The notes below the pieces were generated by a model, which worked only from the letters and a program-made list of their open reading frames with translations, did no database searches and was not told the origin of the DNA. Shown one piece after another: positions 6,984 to 14,864 of a stretch of DNA of 31,492 nt. The stretch lies in the IMG/VR virus record IMGVR_UViG_3300037193_001033, positions 1 to 31,492 of that record. One strand, 5' to 3'. The position numbers and the translations under genes were made by a program. This DNA is from a virus. How positions within the stretch are numbered: the stretch's first letter is position 1; each line of letters opens with the position of its first letter.

Positions 6984-7997
6984 ATGCCCGTACTGTGGAC
7001 TGACGTTATCGACCCTGCGACCCTCACCGGCTACATGCGCGAGTCGCTTGCAGCATATGAGGCCCGTCAGGGTTCCCTCGAGGTTTTCCTCAACAACGAA
7101 ACCGTGCCGGACATCTCGGTGTCCTTCGACGTTGGGGCCTTCGGTCTCACGCAGACCGCACGGTTCCGCGCCTACGATGCCGAGCCGGAATACGGCAAGG
7201 AAGAAGGCGGCAAGCGGGTCATGATCGAGCTTCCGGCCATCGGCCAGAAGATTGCCATCTCGGAGTACCGTGCACTGCGCCAGCGCAACGCGTCCGATCA
7301 GGCAATGCTCGATTCCATCCTCAAGACCGCTGACCGCGTCGTTCGCGCTGTCGCCGACCGCATGGAACTCCTGCGCGGTGTGGTCCTCGACACCGGCGTT
7401 GCGACTGTGAACCAGTCCAACTTCGTCATCAGCGACAACTTCGGCCGCCCGGGTGGCCACACCGTGACTGCAGCAACTCTGTGGTCCAACGCTGCTGCTG
7501 ACCGCATCGATGACCTGCTCGCGTGGCAGGACACCTACCGCGGTACCAACGCTGTCAACCCCGGCGTGATTCTGATGAGCTCCACTGTGTACTCTCAGTT
7601 CCGCAAGGGCGATCAGTTCCAGAATGTCGTCACGGGTCGTCCCATGACCCAGGGTGACATTCAGTCGATCATGGCGGACGAGGGTCTTCCTCCCATCAAG
7701 ATCTTCGACCGTCGGGTGAACTTCGAGGGTGTCATGACTCCGGTCATCCCCGCCAACAAGGTTCTCCTCCTCCCCTCCGAATCGGACTCCGGTCAGCTCG
7801 GTGCTACCTACTGGGGCACCACGCTTACAGCTACCGACCTCGGCTGGGGCATCGCCGATGACGAGCAGGCAGGCATTGTTGCTGGTGTATACCGCAACGA
7901 GCAGCCTCCGGTTATCGCCGAAGTCATCTCGGATGCTATCGGCATGCCGGTCCTCGGCAACGCGGCTCTGAGCTTCTCCGCTCAGGTGCTTGCTTAG
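6984..7997 (+). CDS. Major capsid protein (lambda gpE-like, HK97 fold)
   Basis: This 337-residue protein is the major head shell subunit. It resembles the lambda gpE family (Phage_cap_E) in length, in the EVFLNNETVPDISVSFD start, in the long DQAMLDSILKTADRVVRAVADRMELLRG spine-helix region (about residues 108-135), and in the NPGVILMSSTVYSQF and GLPPIKIFDRRV strands. Expression signals are strong: AAGGAGG lies before the ATG, consistent with high output. It has no N-terminal protease domain or HK97-type delta domain, so a separate scaffold is needed, and one is encoded upstream. A GC-rich hairpin follows the stop. Confidence 0.93.
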   Translation: MPVLWTDVIDPATLTGYMRESLAAYEARQGSLEVFLNNETVPDISVSFDVGAFGLTQTARFRAYDAEPEYGKEEGGKRVMIELPAIGQKIAISEYRALRQRNASDQAMLDSILKTADRVVRAVADRMELLRGVVLDTGVATVNQSNFVISDNFGRPGGHTVTAATLWSNAAADRIDDLLAWQDTYRGTNAVNPGVILMSSTVYSQFRKGDQFQNVVTGRPMTQGDIQSIMADEGLPPIKIFDRRVNFEGVMTPVIPANKVLLLPSESDSGQLGATYWGTTLTATDLGWGIADDEQAGIVAGVYRNEQPPVIAEVISDAIGMPVLGNAALSFSAQVLA

Positions 7998-8011
7998 CCC
8001 ATGTTGGTGTG

Positions 8012-8039
8012 GGGGCGTCTTCGATCATGAGGGCGCCCC
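8012..8039 (+). terminator. Hairpin after major capsid gene
   Basis: GGGGCG (8012-8017) pairs with CGCCCC (8034-8039) around a 16-base loop, 14 bases after the capsid stop. It lacks a proper T-run (TCATCTGTCT follows), so it is more likely a partial terminator or an mRNA-stabilising 3' structure that raises capsid mRNA over the downstream genes. Confidence 0.45.
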
Positions 8040-8064
8040 TCATCTGTCTGAAAGGAGCAGTAAA

Positions 8065-8457
8065 GTGGGAAAGAAATTCAACGCGCATGTTGCCGTTCAT
8101 AAGAACCACGTGGAAACTGTTTGGTTTGCACCTGGCGACCCTGTCCCGGCGTGGGCTGCCGATCTCGTTGGCGATCACGTACTTGAGGGCAATGAGGACG
8201 ATTCAGTCGATGTTCGCCTCACGGACCCTCAGTACGAAGACGACGAGAACCCGACGCTCTGGCCCAATGACCTTCCACCGTCCCCCGAGTCCGCGGAAGT
8301 GGATGACGAGGAAGACGAGGACGCATCTGATGAAGACGCCGACGAAGTGGAAGACCTGGAATCGCTGACCAAGAAAGAGCTCATCGCCCTCGCTGAAGAG
8401 CGTGACCTCGACACGTCCGGAACCAAGGCCGATCTGGTCGAACGGCTCTCGAAGTAG
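8065..8457 (+). CDS. Acidic protein with C-terminal SAP/Rho-N-like helix-extended loop
   Basis: This is a 130-residue protein. I chose the GTG at 8065 because AAAGGAG (8051-8057) sits seven bases upstream. An in-frame ATG-less extension back to 7990 would overlap the capsid gene and lacks a ribosome site. Residues 1-60 form a small domain. Residues 70-102 are almost entirely Glu/Asp. The last 30 residues (SLTKKELIALAEERDLD, then TKADLVERL) match the SAP / HeH / Rho N-terminal-like fold that binds DNA or RNA. Genes with this ending commonly follow the capsid gene in actinophages. The role is unknown; a DNA-contacting head or connector accessory is possible. Confidence 0.8.
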   Translation: MGKKFNAHVAVHKNHVETVWFAPGDPVPAWAADLVGDHVLEGNEDDSVDVRLTDPQYEDDENPTLWPNDLPPSPESAEVDDEEDEDASDEDADEVEDLESLTKKELIALAEERDLDTSGTKADLVERLSK

Positions 8458-8466
8458 GAGGCCGCC

Positions 8467-8883
8467 ATGGCCAATCCACTTGGCTATGTTTCAACTGATC
8501 TGGTGCCCAAGTATGAGGAAGAACTCGATTTCGACAACCTCGACGAGTGGTACCAGGAAAAGGTGGATGAAGCTGTCCGCCTGCTCCTCCGTAAAGGCCC
8601 GAATCTCATAGCACGCATGGCAGCCTATAACCCGGCCACGGGTGCGGGTATCGATCCAGCCTTTGTCAAGGACAAAGTCATGGGATCGGTCATGCGCGTA
8701 TTGCGAGACCCTGAAGGCCTCAAGTCTGAAACGGAAGGCAACTACTCCTATGAACGTAACCCGATTGTGGCGTCAGGCAACATCTGGTTTACCAAGGAGG
8801 AACTTGCTGACCTCGGCATCGGTGCGGCTGTGTCACACATTCCGCGCACTGTGTTTGCCAAGACAAGGTACGGTTGGCCGTGA
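8467..8883 (+). CDS. Head-tail connector adaptor
   Basis: This 138-residue protein is the likely first connector (adaptor, HK97 gp6 / SPP1 gp15 type) that docks on the portal after packaging. It has an N-terminal helical half (EELDFDNLDEWYQEKVDEAVRLLL) and a middle segment with FVKDKVMGSVMRVLRDPEGLKSETEGNYSYERNP-type sequence. That segment is typical of actinophage adaptors, with a helix plus an extended arm. GGAGG lies before the ATG. It overlaps the next gene by four bases (GTGA). Confidence 0.78.
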   Translation: MANPLGYVSTDLVPKYEEELDFDNLDEWYQEKVDEAVRLLLRKGPNLIARMAAYNPATGAGIDPAFVKDKVMGSVMRVLRDPEGLKSETEGNYSYERNPIVASGNIWFTKEELADLGIGAAVSHIPRTVFAKTRYGWP

Positions 8884-9236
8884 GCGCCCTCACTCGCGGA
8901 CCTGACACTGTTACCTGCACTCCGCGAGTCGTTGTCGGAAAAGACCGAACGAACAGCAACGTGCTAGGCCCCGGCGTACCTGTCACCTTTACGGGTGTCA
9001 GCGTGCAACCCGCGGGCCTAGCCGCGTTCGGTCGAGCAGAAGATGACGGAAATATCAACGTAGACTACATCATCTACAAGGCTTTCACTCCGCCATGGAA
9101 TGGAGGCCCACACAGCATCGTACGCTGGAACGGTCAGGACTATGACCAGATCGGTGTGGTCAAACGTTTTGGACGCGGCAAACGCAGCAAGTACGAAGAG
9201 ATCAAACTCAAGGCACGTGGAACGGCGGTGAAATGA
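8880..9236 (+). CDS. Head-tail stopper / head closure protein
   Basis: This is 118 residues from the GTG at 8880, which overlaps the previous stop as GTGA. A TTG at 8874 in the same frame is the alternative start. The protein is beta-rich, with Val/Thr/Gly strands and a KRFGRGKRSKYEEIKLKARGT end. It sits second in the connector set, where the stopper (SPP1 gp16 / HK97 gp7-like) that plugs the head channel is expected. No catalytic motif is present. The call is mainly by order and size. Confidence 0.68.
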   Translation: MSALTRGPDTVTCTPRVVVGKDRTNSNVLGPGVPVTFTGVSVQPAGLAAFGRAEDDGNINVDYIIYKAFTPPWNGGPHSIVRWNGQDYDQIGVVKRFGRGKRSKYEEIKLKARGTAVK

Positions 9237-9583
9237 TGGCTGAAGTTTATAAGTGGGTTCCGAACGCAGTTGCTCGCATGGCGGGCGATTCTGACGAGAT
9301 GGACCGTGTCGCTCAAGACCTCTACAACATCGTGATCCGCCGTGCCATTGCCCACAGACTGACGGGCGATTACATGGATCACCTGTCAGTGAAAAACGTC
9401 CCAGGCAAGAAGGGCGTCCGAGACCGCGTTGTTGAGGCAGCTGACAAGGCTGCTTACTCCATCGAGTGGGGCCACACCGTGACTCGCAAGGACGGCACAT
9501 CTTACTGGCTCGAAGGACAGCACATACTTGGAGGCGCGATTGCTGAGCTTCCTGGTGAACGCGGAACGTCGAAGTACCCATGA
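9233..9583 (+). CDS. Neck / tail-completion protein (HK97 gp10-like position)
   Basis: This 116-residue protein begins with two consecutive ATGs (9233 and 9236), and either could be used. The first overlaps the previous stop. The N-terminus VYKWVPNAVARMAGDSDEMDRVAQDLYNIV is a helical stretch similar to small neck proteins of actinophages, and the C-terminal half carries a beta hairpin (YSIEWGHTVTRKDGTSYWLEGQ). It lies third in the connector group, between stopper and tail terminator, which is the HK97 gp10-like slot. Confidence 0.7.
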   Translation: MMAEVYKWVPNAVARMAGDSDEMDRVAQDLYNIVIRRAIAHRLTGDYMDHLSVKNVPGKKGVRDRVVEAADKAAYSIEWGHTVTRKDGTSYWLEGQHILGGAIAELPGERGTSKYP

Positions 9584-10020
9584 GCTACGTACGCATGACT
9601 GTAGACGTGGACCAGCTGTTCACACTGGTACTTCAAGACGCTATCGCAGACTTTGCTGCTGTGTACGGCACTGCTGACATGGAGGTCATGGGTCAGCAAG
9701 ACTTTGACTCCATCGCTCACATACCGTTTGTGGTTGTGAAGGCTCGCGATGGTCGCATGTTGGGTGGGCCCAACGCCTGGGAATGGGAAGTATTCGTTTC
9801 CATCGTAGCGCTCACCCGAGATGAAGCCGCGGATCTTGCCGACATGGTCTACCGCGCCATGCATGAATCGCATGACCGTAATGCCCGGTATCCGGGTGTG
9901 GGCGCTGTCACATCAGTTGAAGACGTGAGCATGCCCAGCAGGACGAGTACAACACTCACGCCGGCAGGCGACCTTACCCAGTACGATGGCCAGTTCCGCG
10001 TCATCGTACGCAAAATCTAA
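9580..10020 (+). CDS. Tail terminator protein
   Basis: This 146-residue protein is the likely tail terminator, which caps the finished tail tube and joins it to the head. It begins in an ATGA overlap with the neck gene and directly precedes the tube protein. Features fitting the gpU/gp24-like fold are an N-terminal helix (DVDQLFTLVLQDAIADFAAVYG), the central strand pair around PFVVVKARDG and WEWEVFVSIVAL, a helix rich in Asp/Glu/Ala, and a final strand GQFRVIVRKI. The assignment leans on order plus this pattern. Confidence 0.75.
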   Translation: MSYVRMTVDVDQLFTLVLQDAIADFAAVYGTADMEVMGQQDFDSIAHIPFVVVKARDGRMLGGPNAWEWEVFVSIVALTRDEAADLADMVYRAMHESHDRNARYPGVGAVTSVEDVSMPSRTSTTLTPAGDLTQYDGQFRVIVRKI

Positions 10021-10037
10021 TTCGGAAGGAAGAAATC

Positions 10038-10841
10038 ATGGGCTTCAATGCCAATGCTACTACCATTCCGGGCAAGGGCACCGTTCTCGTCGCTCCCCCG
10101 GATACTGCCGCGCCCGATTATGAAACCGTCGATCCCACGGGCGTTCTGTCCGGGGGTTGGGAAGCTCTCGGGCATACCTCGCGCGAAAACAACGTCTCGC
10201 TGTCCAAGGGCGGCGGTGACGCAACACAGCGTGGTTCCTGGTGGGATGACGCACTGCGTTCGACGTACGATCCGATCACCTGGTCGATCAACGTCAACTC
10301 CATCCAGATCGACCGGCTGACCCTCAGCCTGGCCTTCGGTGATGGCACTCACAATGGGACCAACGGTTCCTACGATGTGGGCGGCTCCATCACTCCCCAG
10401 AAGAAGGCACTCTTCATCCTGATTGTGGATGGCTCTTCTCGCATGGGCATCTACATTCCCAACACGACCGTCACCATCGGCGACGCACCGCAGCTTGCAG
10501 TGGACTCGTTCTTCGAGATTACCCTCACCGCACAGATGCTGAACTCGCCGACGACTGGCAACCGTTTCCGCTTCCTGCACCCGGGCCTGATTACCGTTGC
10601 TCCGACCCTCACCTCTGCTCTGCCCTCGGGCCAGGGTACGGGCCAGGTCGTCAACGTGGTTGGCACCGGCTTCGTGGGTGTCACGGGCGTTACCGTGGGT
10701 GGAACTGCTGCATCCTTCACGGTCACCGACACCAAGCACCTGGACATTACCCTGCCTGCAGGTTCGTCCGGTTCCGCACCGATTGTGGTCACCACGATCA
10801 ACGGTGCATCTTCGGCGCTCGCCTACACGCGCGCTGCGTAA
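10038..10841 (+). CDS. Major tail (tube) protein with C-terminal IPT/TIG Ig-like domain
   Basis: This 267-residue protein forms the tail tube. Residues 1-185 are the tube domain: a GAVLVAPPDT-like start, WEALGHTSRENNVSL, then beta strands ending near NRFRFLHPG. Residues 188-267 form an extra Ig-like domain of IPT/TIG type, with the signatures APTLTSALPSGQGTGQVVNV, GTGFVGVTGVTVGG and the Val/Thr-rich final strands. Such domains project from the tube surface and are thought to bind cell-surface sugars weakly. GGAAGGAAG precedes the ATG. A strong hairpin follows, consistent with high expression. Confidence 0.9.
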   Translation: MGFNANATTIPGKGTVLVAPPDTAAPDYETVDPTGVLSGGWEALGHTSRENNVSLSKGGGDATQRGSWWDDALRSTYDPITWSINVNSIQIDRLTLSLAFGDGTHNGTNGSYDVGGSITPQKKALFILIVDGSSRMGIYIPNTTVTIGDAPQLAVDSFFEITLTAQMLNSPTTGNRFRFLHPGLITVAPTLTSALPSGQGTGQVVNVVGTGFVGVTGVTVGGTAASFTVTDTKHLDITLPAGSSGSAPIVVTTINGASSALAYTRAA

Positions 10842-10845
10842 TACC

Positions 10846-10884
10846 CCTGTGTGGGGGCCTTCCGCGAGCCGGCTCCCACACAGG
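10846..10884 (+). terminator. Strong hairpin after tail tube gene
   Basis: CCTGTGTGGG (10846-10855) pairs perfectly with CCCACACAGG (10875-10884). The stem continues inward for four more pairs (one G-T), leaving an 11-base loop. It begins five bases after the tube gene stop. Only TTACAC follows, so termination may be partial, lowering expression of the chaperone and tape measure genes relative to the tube protein. Confidence 0.65.
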
Positions 10885-10920
10885 TTACACCCAGGCTCGC
10901 AATAAGAAAGTAGGCTCGCA

Positions 10921-11289
10921 ATGGCTACTAGTAAAGCACGTAAAGCTCCCGCCGACCGTCAGCCCAAGGCTGAAAAGAAAATCCGTCCTGAGGACGTGAA
11001 AGGCTGGCACCTGCTCAAGTCGATTGACGAAGTACCGGTGTGGGATCAGGCCCCACTCATGTCGCTCGTTCAGTCCTTGATCGGTGATGCAAAGGAAGGC
11101 GATGAAATTCAGGTGGCGATGGACGCCGCTATCTTGGGCGACATTGCCAAGGCGATGATTCCCTGGGCCAAGGACGAGGCCGAGTTCACCAAGTTCTGCA
11201 CCGGGCGTACCGCTCTGCAGGACGTGGCCAACCTCGCCATGGCTTGGACTTCTGTCCTGGGGGAAGAAGTGAGCTCCGGCGACAGCTAG
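10921..11289 (+). CDS. Tail assembly chaperone, short form (gpG-like)
   Basis: This 122-residue protein has a basic N-terminus (residues 1-25, Lys/Ala/Pro-rich) and a helical body (VPVWDQAPLMSLVQSL; LGDIAKAMIPWAKDEAEFTKF). By position and by the frameshift near its end it is the gpG-type chaperone that coats the tape measure protein during tail assembly. Ribosomes that do not slip at 11259-11265 terminate at the TAG at 11287-11289. The start follows AAGTAGG-type sequence, a moderate ribosome site. Confidence 0.85.
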   Translation: MATSKARKAPADRQPKAEKKIRPEDVKGWHLLKSIDEVPVWDQAPLMSLVQSLIGDAKEGDEIQVAMDAAILGDIAKAMIPWAKDEAEFTKFCTGRTALQDVANLAMAWTSVLGEEVSSGDS

Positions 11290-11702
11290 AGGAGAATCCC
11301 GACTGGGAAGGGGACTTGCTCGCGTTGTACGGATTTGATATCTGGGACGCAATTGATGGGCGAGTCCCCATCCGTCGGGCTTATGCTCTTCTAGGCCGCC
11401 TGCCTCACGAGCCTCAATCGATATGGCGCGCGAAGGAACTTGGTGGCTCGGAGCTCAAAGACTACAGCAAATACTTGGGTTGGAATGCTGGAGTCTACAC
11501 TCTCGCCGACTTGATCGACGCGGTGAACATCAACACTCGAACCCTGCAAGCAATCAACTCCCCCGAGGGTACACAACTGCCTGAGTTCAAACCCTACCCA
11601 AGGCCCGACTTTGAAGAGGTCGAAAAGCCTGCTGCTGCATCGTCGCTTGACGACTTCGCTGGAAAGCTATTCAATATGTTCGGTCCTGGTATTGCACCTT
11701 AG
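10921..11702 (+). CDS. Tail assembly chaperone, -1 frameshift product (gpGT-like)
   Basis: A -1 shift at GGGGGAA (11259-11265) joins 115 residues of the upstream frame to 145 residues of the second frame, giving about 260 residues. The second part (LLALYGFDIWDAIDGRVPIRRAYALLGRLP, then the helix QSIWRAKELGG) is typical of the actinophage T-domain. It has no ribosome site of its own and no plausible separate start near the junction. The order tube, G, GT, tape measure is conserved in long-tailed phages. The minor fusion helps recruit tube subunits to the chaperone-tape measure complex. Confidence 0.85.
11259..11265 (+). promoter_or_regulatory. Programmed -1 ribosomal frameshift site
   Basis: The zero-frame codons are CTG GGG GAA, so the heptamer reads G GGG GAA. 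After a -1 slip the P-site tRNA re-pairs fully (GGG to GGG), but the A-site Glu tRNA would meet GGA, so this is not the ideal XXXYYYZ. The shifted frame is open to 11702 and encodes a T-domain, while the zero frame stops 22 bases on. I did not find an obvious strong pseudoknot by eye downstream. Confidence 0.75.
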
Positions 11703-11711
11703 GAGGTTGCC

Positions 11712-14700
11712 TTGGCTACAAAATCAGCTGGTCGGGTGACGATCCGAGTTCTGCCCGACTCGACTAAATTCCGTGAGGACCTCAGGCTCTCACTGGATCG
11801 TGTCGAGAAGACAATGAAGGCCACGATTCCCGCAGAGCTTGCTGTGACTCGGGAGTCGATTCGTAAACTGCGTGAGCAGCTGCGTGACCTGCAAGTCCGA
11901 ATCAAGGTAGAACCGTACGTCACCAACGAACAGCTCAACGAACTAAAGGAGAGGCTCGAGGAGCTCGACCCATCAATTCTCGCAAATCTCAACACGATAC
12001 GTGCGCGACAGCAACTGGCTGTACTCACCAGACCGCGTACAGTGCCGATATTCGTTCGTGTGAACGCCGCGTCACTGGCGGTAGCCGCATCGACTCTCGC
12101 CGCTCTGTCGGGCGCCCGAGTGTTGGGCAACATCTTTGAAACGTTCTGGAACTCGATCAAGAATCTTGACCGGAACGCCCCACGCATCGGACTGATATCC
12201 TCAGGCATTCTTGGCCTGGGTGGTGCAGTCCTTGCACTCACGTCAAACATTCTGACCCTGGGCACATCGTTGGCTCAACTGGGTCAGCTGGCTGTACTCC
12301 TGCCTGCACTGTTCTCGGGTGCGGCTATCAGCATTGGTGTGCTGGTCGCCGCATTCAAGGACACGAAGACAGTACTCGCTGACCTGGCTCCGCTGTTCCA
12401 CGAATTGCAGGACAACATCTCGTCTCGTTTCTGGGAGCAGGCTGCTAACCCGATCCGTGAGCTGACCAACAACCTTATGCCCACACTGCGTAAGGAACTG
12501 GGAAGCCTCGCTGGTGCTTGGGGCAAGCTGTTCGCTGAACTGTCCCGTGAGCTTCAGAACAACGTGACGCCCAACAAGCTGTCCGTGATGATGGGCAACC
12601 TGACTCGTTCTATCGACATTGCGCGTCAAGCCATGCGGCCACTGGTCGAAGCGTTCACCACGCTGGGCTTGTTCGGTTCCGAGTACCTGCCCAGGCTGTC
12701 GAAGTGGCTCGTCGATCTGTCAAAGAGGTTCAATAACTTCATCCAGGCTGCTGAGGCTGACGGTCGACTGAAGCAGTGGGCTGAAACTGGCATCCGGGCA
12801 TTCAAGGATCTGGGCCGCGTTCTCTACGAGACGGGCCGCGTATTCGCCGCTCTTGCTCGTGCGGCTGAAACTGCGGGGGGTTCGACGTTTGCCGGGCTGG
12901 CTGACGGGCTGAAGAAGCTCGCCGATGTGATGAACAGCTCCAACTTCCAGGTGACGTTCGCCACTATCTTCGGTGGTGCTCACAGGTTGATGGAAGGAAT
13001 CATTGACGGACTGGCTCGCTTGGGTACCGGGCTGGCAAAGTTCGCACCCACGCTTGCTATCATCTTCACCGATGTTGGCAAGATCCTGGGTCAATTCCTG
13101 GATAACATCGGCACACTGCTTTCTGATCCGACACTGCAGTCGGGCCTCGAGGACTTCTTCTCTGGGTTCCTGACATTCATGACGGACCTGAAGCCTGCGA
13201 TGGAACCGCTGGGTCAGATCATCGGTACAATCGCCTCGGCTCTTGGCACACTGTTGGCTCAGATGGGTCCGCTGATTTCTGAAGTCGCCCAGGTTGTCGC
13301 CCCGATGTTCAAAGAGATTTGGGAAGCAATCAAGCCCCTTATCCCGGACCTGATCAAGCTGACCGAAACCCTCGTCGAAGAACTTGCCCCTGTGCTGATG
13401 ACCTTCATCAAGGAAGTTCTGCCTCCACTGATCCCCCTGATCGCCGAGCTCATTCCGATCATAGCGGACCTAGTGAAAGCTGCAGCTCCCGTTCTGATCA
13501 AGTGGTTCGAGGATCTGGGTTTGTTCCTTGAGTTCGCCGGACCCCACATGGCCACTGCGGCTAAGTGGCTGGGCGAAATGTCAACTGCGCTGAACGACTT
13601 CCCGTTCGCCATGTTCCAGCTCACGGGGGGTGATCCGCTAGGCTTCCTGCGGACCATCATGCAGATCGCCATCGACAACCCGGGCATCCCCGCATTCTTT
13701 ACGGTGCTGGGTACCGCGCTGGGTGGCATCTTCGACAAGATCGAGGCTTCGGCTGAGACTGTAACCTCGGTGATGACTGCATTCAACACAGGCATCATGC
13801 TGCTCACCGCACCGGGAGGCATTCCCGCGCTGGTGGGTGCGTTCGGTATTCTGTTCCAGGTTGAGGCCAGGTGGAACATTTTCTGGACTACTCTTGTCGG
13901 TGTGGTCGAAGGGCTGTTCCCCCGGGTGGGTGTACCTGTCAACAGGATTCTGCTGCAGGTGGCGCTCTACTTCCAGCAACTATTCAACAGCTTGCCCAGG
14001 TGGCAAGGCTTCTGGGGCAGCTTGCCTGCACCCGCGGGCTTAGCGATGGCTCTGGTTGCATCAGTGGTCAGGTTGAATCTGCCCAACGTTCTGCTGCAGT
14101 TCATGCTGTTCATCCAAAACACCAAGACGAACATCGACAACTTCTGGCGTACCCTGCAGATCAATGCAGCCATTGGCATGAGCCAGTTCGCCGGTGCGAT
14201 ATCTCGGGGCTTCCCGAGTGCGGTGACCTTTGTTGTTGGCGGCATGCTCAGCCTGGCGATCAACTTCGCTCGAGGCTGGGAGGCAATCCGCGCTATGGTC
14301 CCGGGCTGGTTCGCACGCATCGCGTTCGGTGTGGGCTTGGGTATCGCAGTTGTTGTGCAGCGTGTGACAGGTCTTCCCGGCCAGGTCACGGGTGCACTGC
14401 TGAGCTACGCGTGGCAGTTCGCATCTGCGGGCACCTCGCTGATCCAGTCGTTCGCGTCTGGTATCACTGGAGGTACCCCCTGGGTCGTGTCTGCTGCAAT
14501 GGCTGTCGTCAAGGCTGTCACTGACCTGCTGCCCGGTTCGCCTGCTAAACGTGGCCCTCTGTCTGGACGTGGCTATTCGCTTCTGCGTGGTCAACGAATG
14601 ATGGAAGACTTCAGTGAAGGTATCCGAAGCCGTACAGAGATGCTGAGGAAAACAACGGGCGATATCGTCACACATGCACAGCTGCCTGATTCGAGCACGT

Positions 14701-14864
14701 CATACGCGTCTGTACGCTCTGACGGAGGCATGTCGGGTGATCGTGCACTCGTGACAATCGAAGGCGACTACTACGGTGCCACACCGGAGAAGGTCGTTGA
14801 TGATTTCGACAAGAGGATGCGCCGGGCTAACCTGGCTGCACAACTTACAAAGGTGGTGAAGTAA
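11712..14864 (+). CDS. Tape measure protein (TTG start)
   Basis: This 1050-residue protein sets tail length and runs inside the tube. The start is a TTG, chosen because AGGAGG (11701-11706) lies five bases upstream and no ATG fits. The N-terminal 120 residues are charged helices (KFREDLRLSLDRVEKTM, LREQLRDLQVRI). Hydrophobic, membrane-spanning-like segments lie at about residues 155-220 and again at about 690-730 and 830-960. The last 130 residues contain the TMP-typical GSPAKRGPLSG motif and a soluble end. At roughly 1.5 angstrom per residue (established for tape measures) the tail would be near 150-160 nm. Confidence 0.92.
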   Translation: MATKSAGRVTIRVLPDSTKFREDLRLSLDRVEKTMKATIPAELAVTRESIRKLREQLRDLQVRIKVEPYVTNEQLNELKERLEELDPSILANLNTIRARQQLAVLTRPRTVPIFVRVNAASLAVAASTLAALSGARVLGNIFETFWNSIKNLDRNAPRIGLISSGILGLGGAVLALTSNILTLGTSLAQLGQLAVLLPALFSGAAISIGVLVAAFKDTKTVLADLAPLFHELQDNISSRFWEQAANPIRELTNNLMPTLRKELGSLAGAWGKLFAELSRELQNNVTPNKLSVMMGNLTRSIDIARQAMRPLVEAFTTLGLFGSEYLPRLSKWLVDLSKRFNNFIQAAEADGRLKQWAETGIRAFKDLGRVLYETGRVFAALARAAETAGGSTFAGLADGLKKLADVMNSSNFQVTFATIFGGAHRLMEGIIDGLARLGTGLAKFAPTLAIIFTDVGKILGQFLDNIGTLLSDPTLQSGLEDFFSGFLTFMTDLKPAMEPLGQIIGTIASALGTLLAQMGPLISEVAQVVAPMFKEIWEAIKPLIPDLIKLTETLVEELAPVLMTFIKEVLPPLIPLIAELIPIIADLVKAAAPVLIKWFEDLGLFLEFAGPHMATAAKWLGEMSTALNDFPFAMFQLTGGDPLGFLRTIMQIAIDNPGIPAFFTVLGTALGGIFDKIEASAETVTSVMTAFNTGIMLLTAPGGIPALVGAFGILFQVEARWNIFWTTLVGVVEGLFPRVGVPVNRILLQVALYFQQLFNSLPRWQGFWGSLPAPAGLAMALVASVVRLNLPNVLLQFMLFIQNTKTNIDNFWRTLQINAAIGMSQFAGAISRGFPSAVTFVVGGMLSLAINFARGWEAIRAMVPGWFARIAFGVGLGIAVVVQRVTGLPGQVTGALLSYAWQFASAGTSLIQSFASGITGGTPWVVSAAMAVVKAVTDLLPGSPAKRGPLSGRGYSLLRGQRMMEDFSEGIRSRTEMLRKTTGDIVTHAQLPDSSTSYASVRSDGGMSGDRALVTIEGDYYGATPEKVVDDFDKRMRRANLAAQLTKVVK

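Noticed and set aside
11244-11702. Independent gene for the second tail chaperone
   Set aside because: Its first ATG lies inside the upstream gene without a ribosome site, and the slippery heptamer and conserved G/GT arrangement explain it better as a -1 frameshift product.
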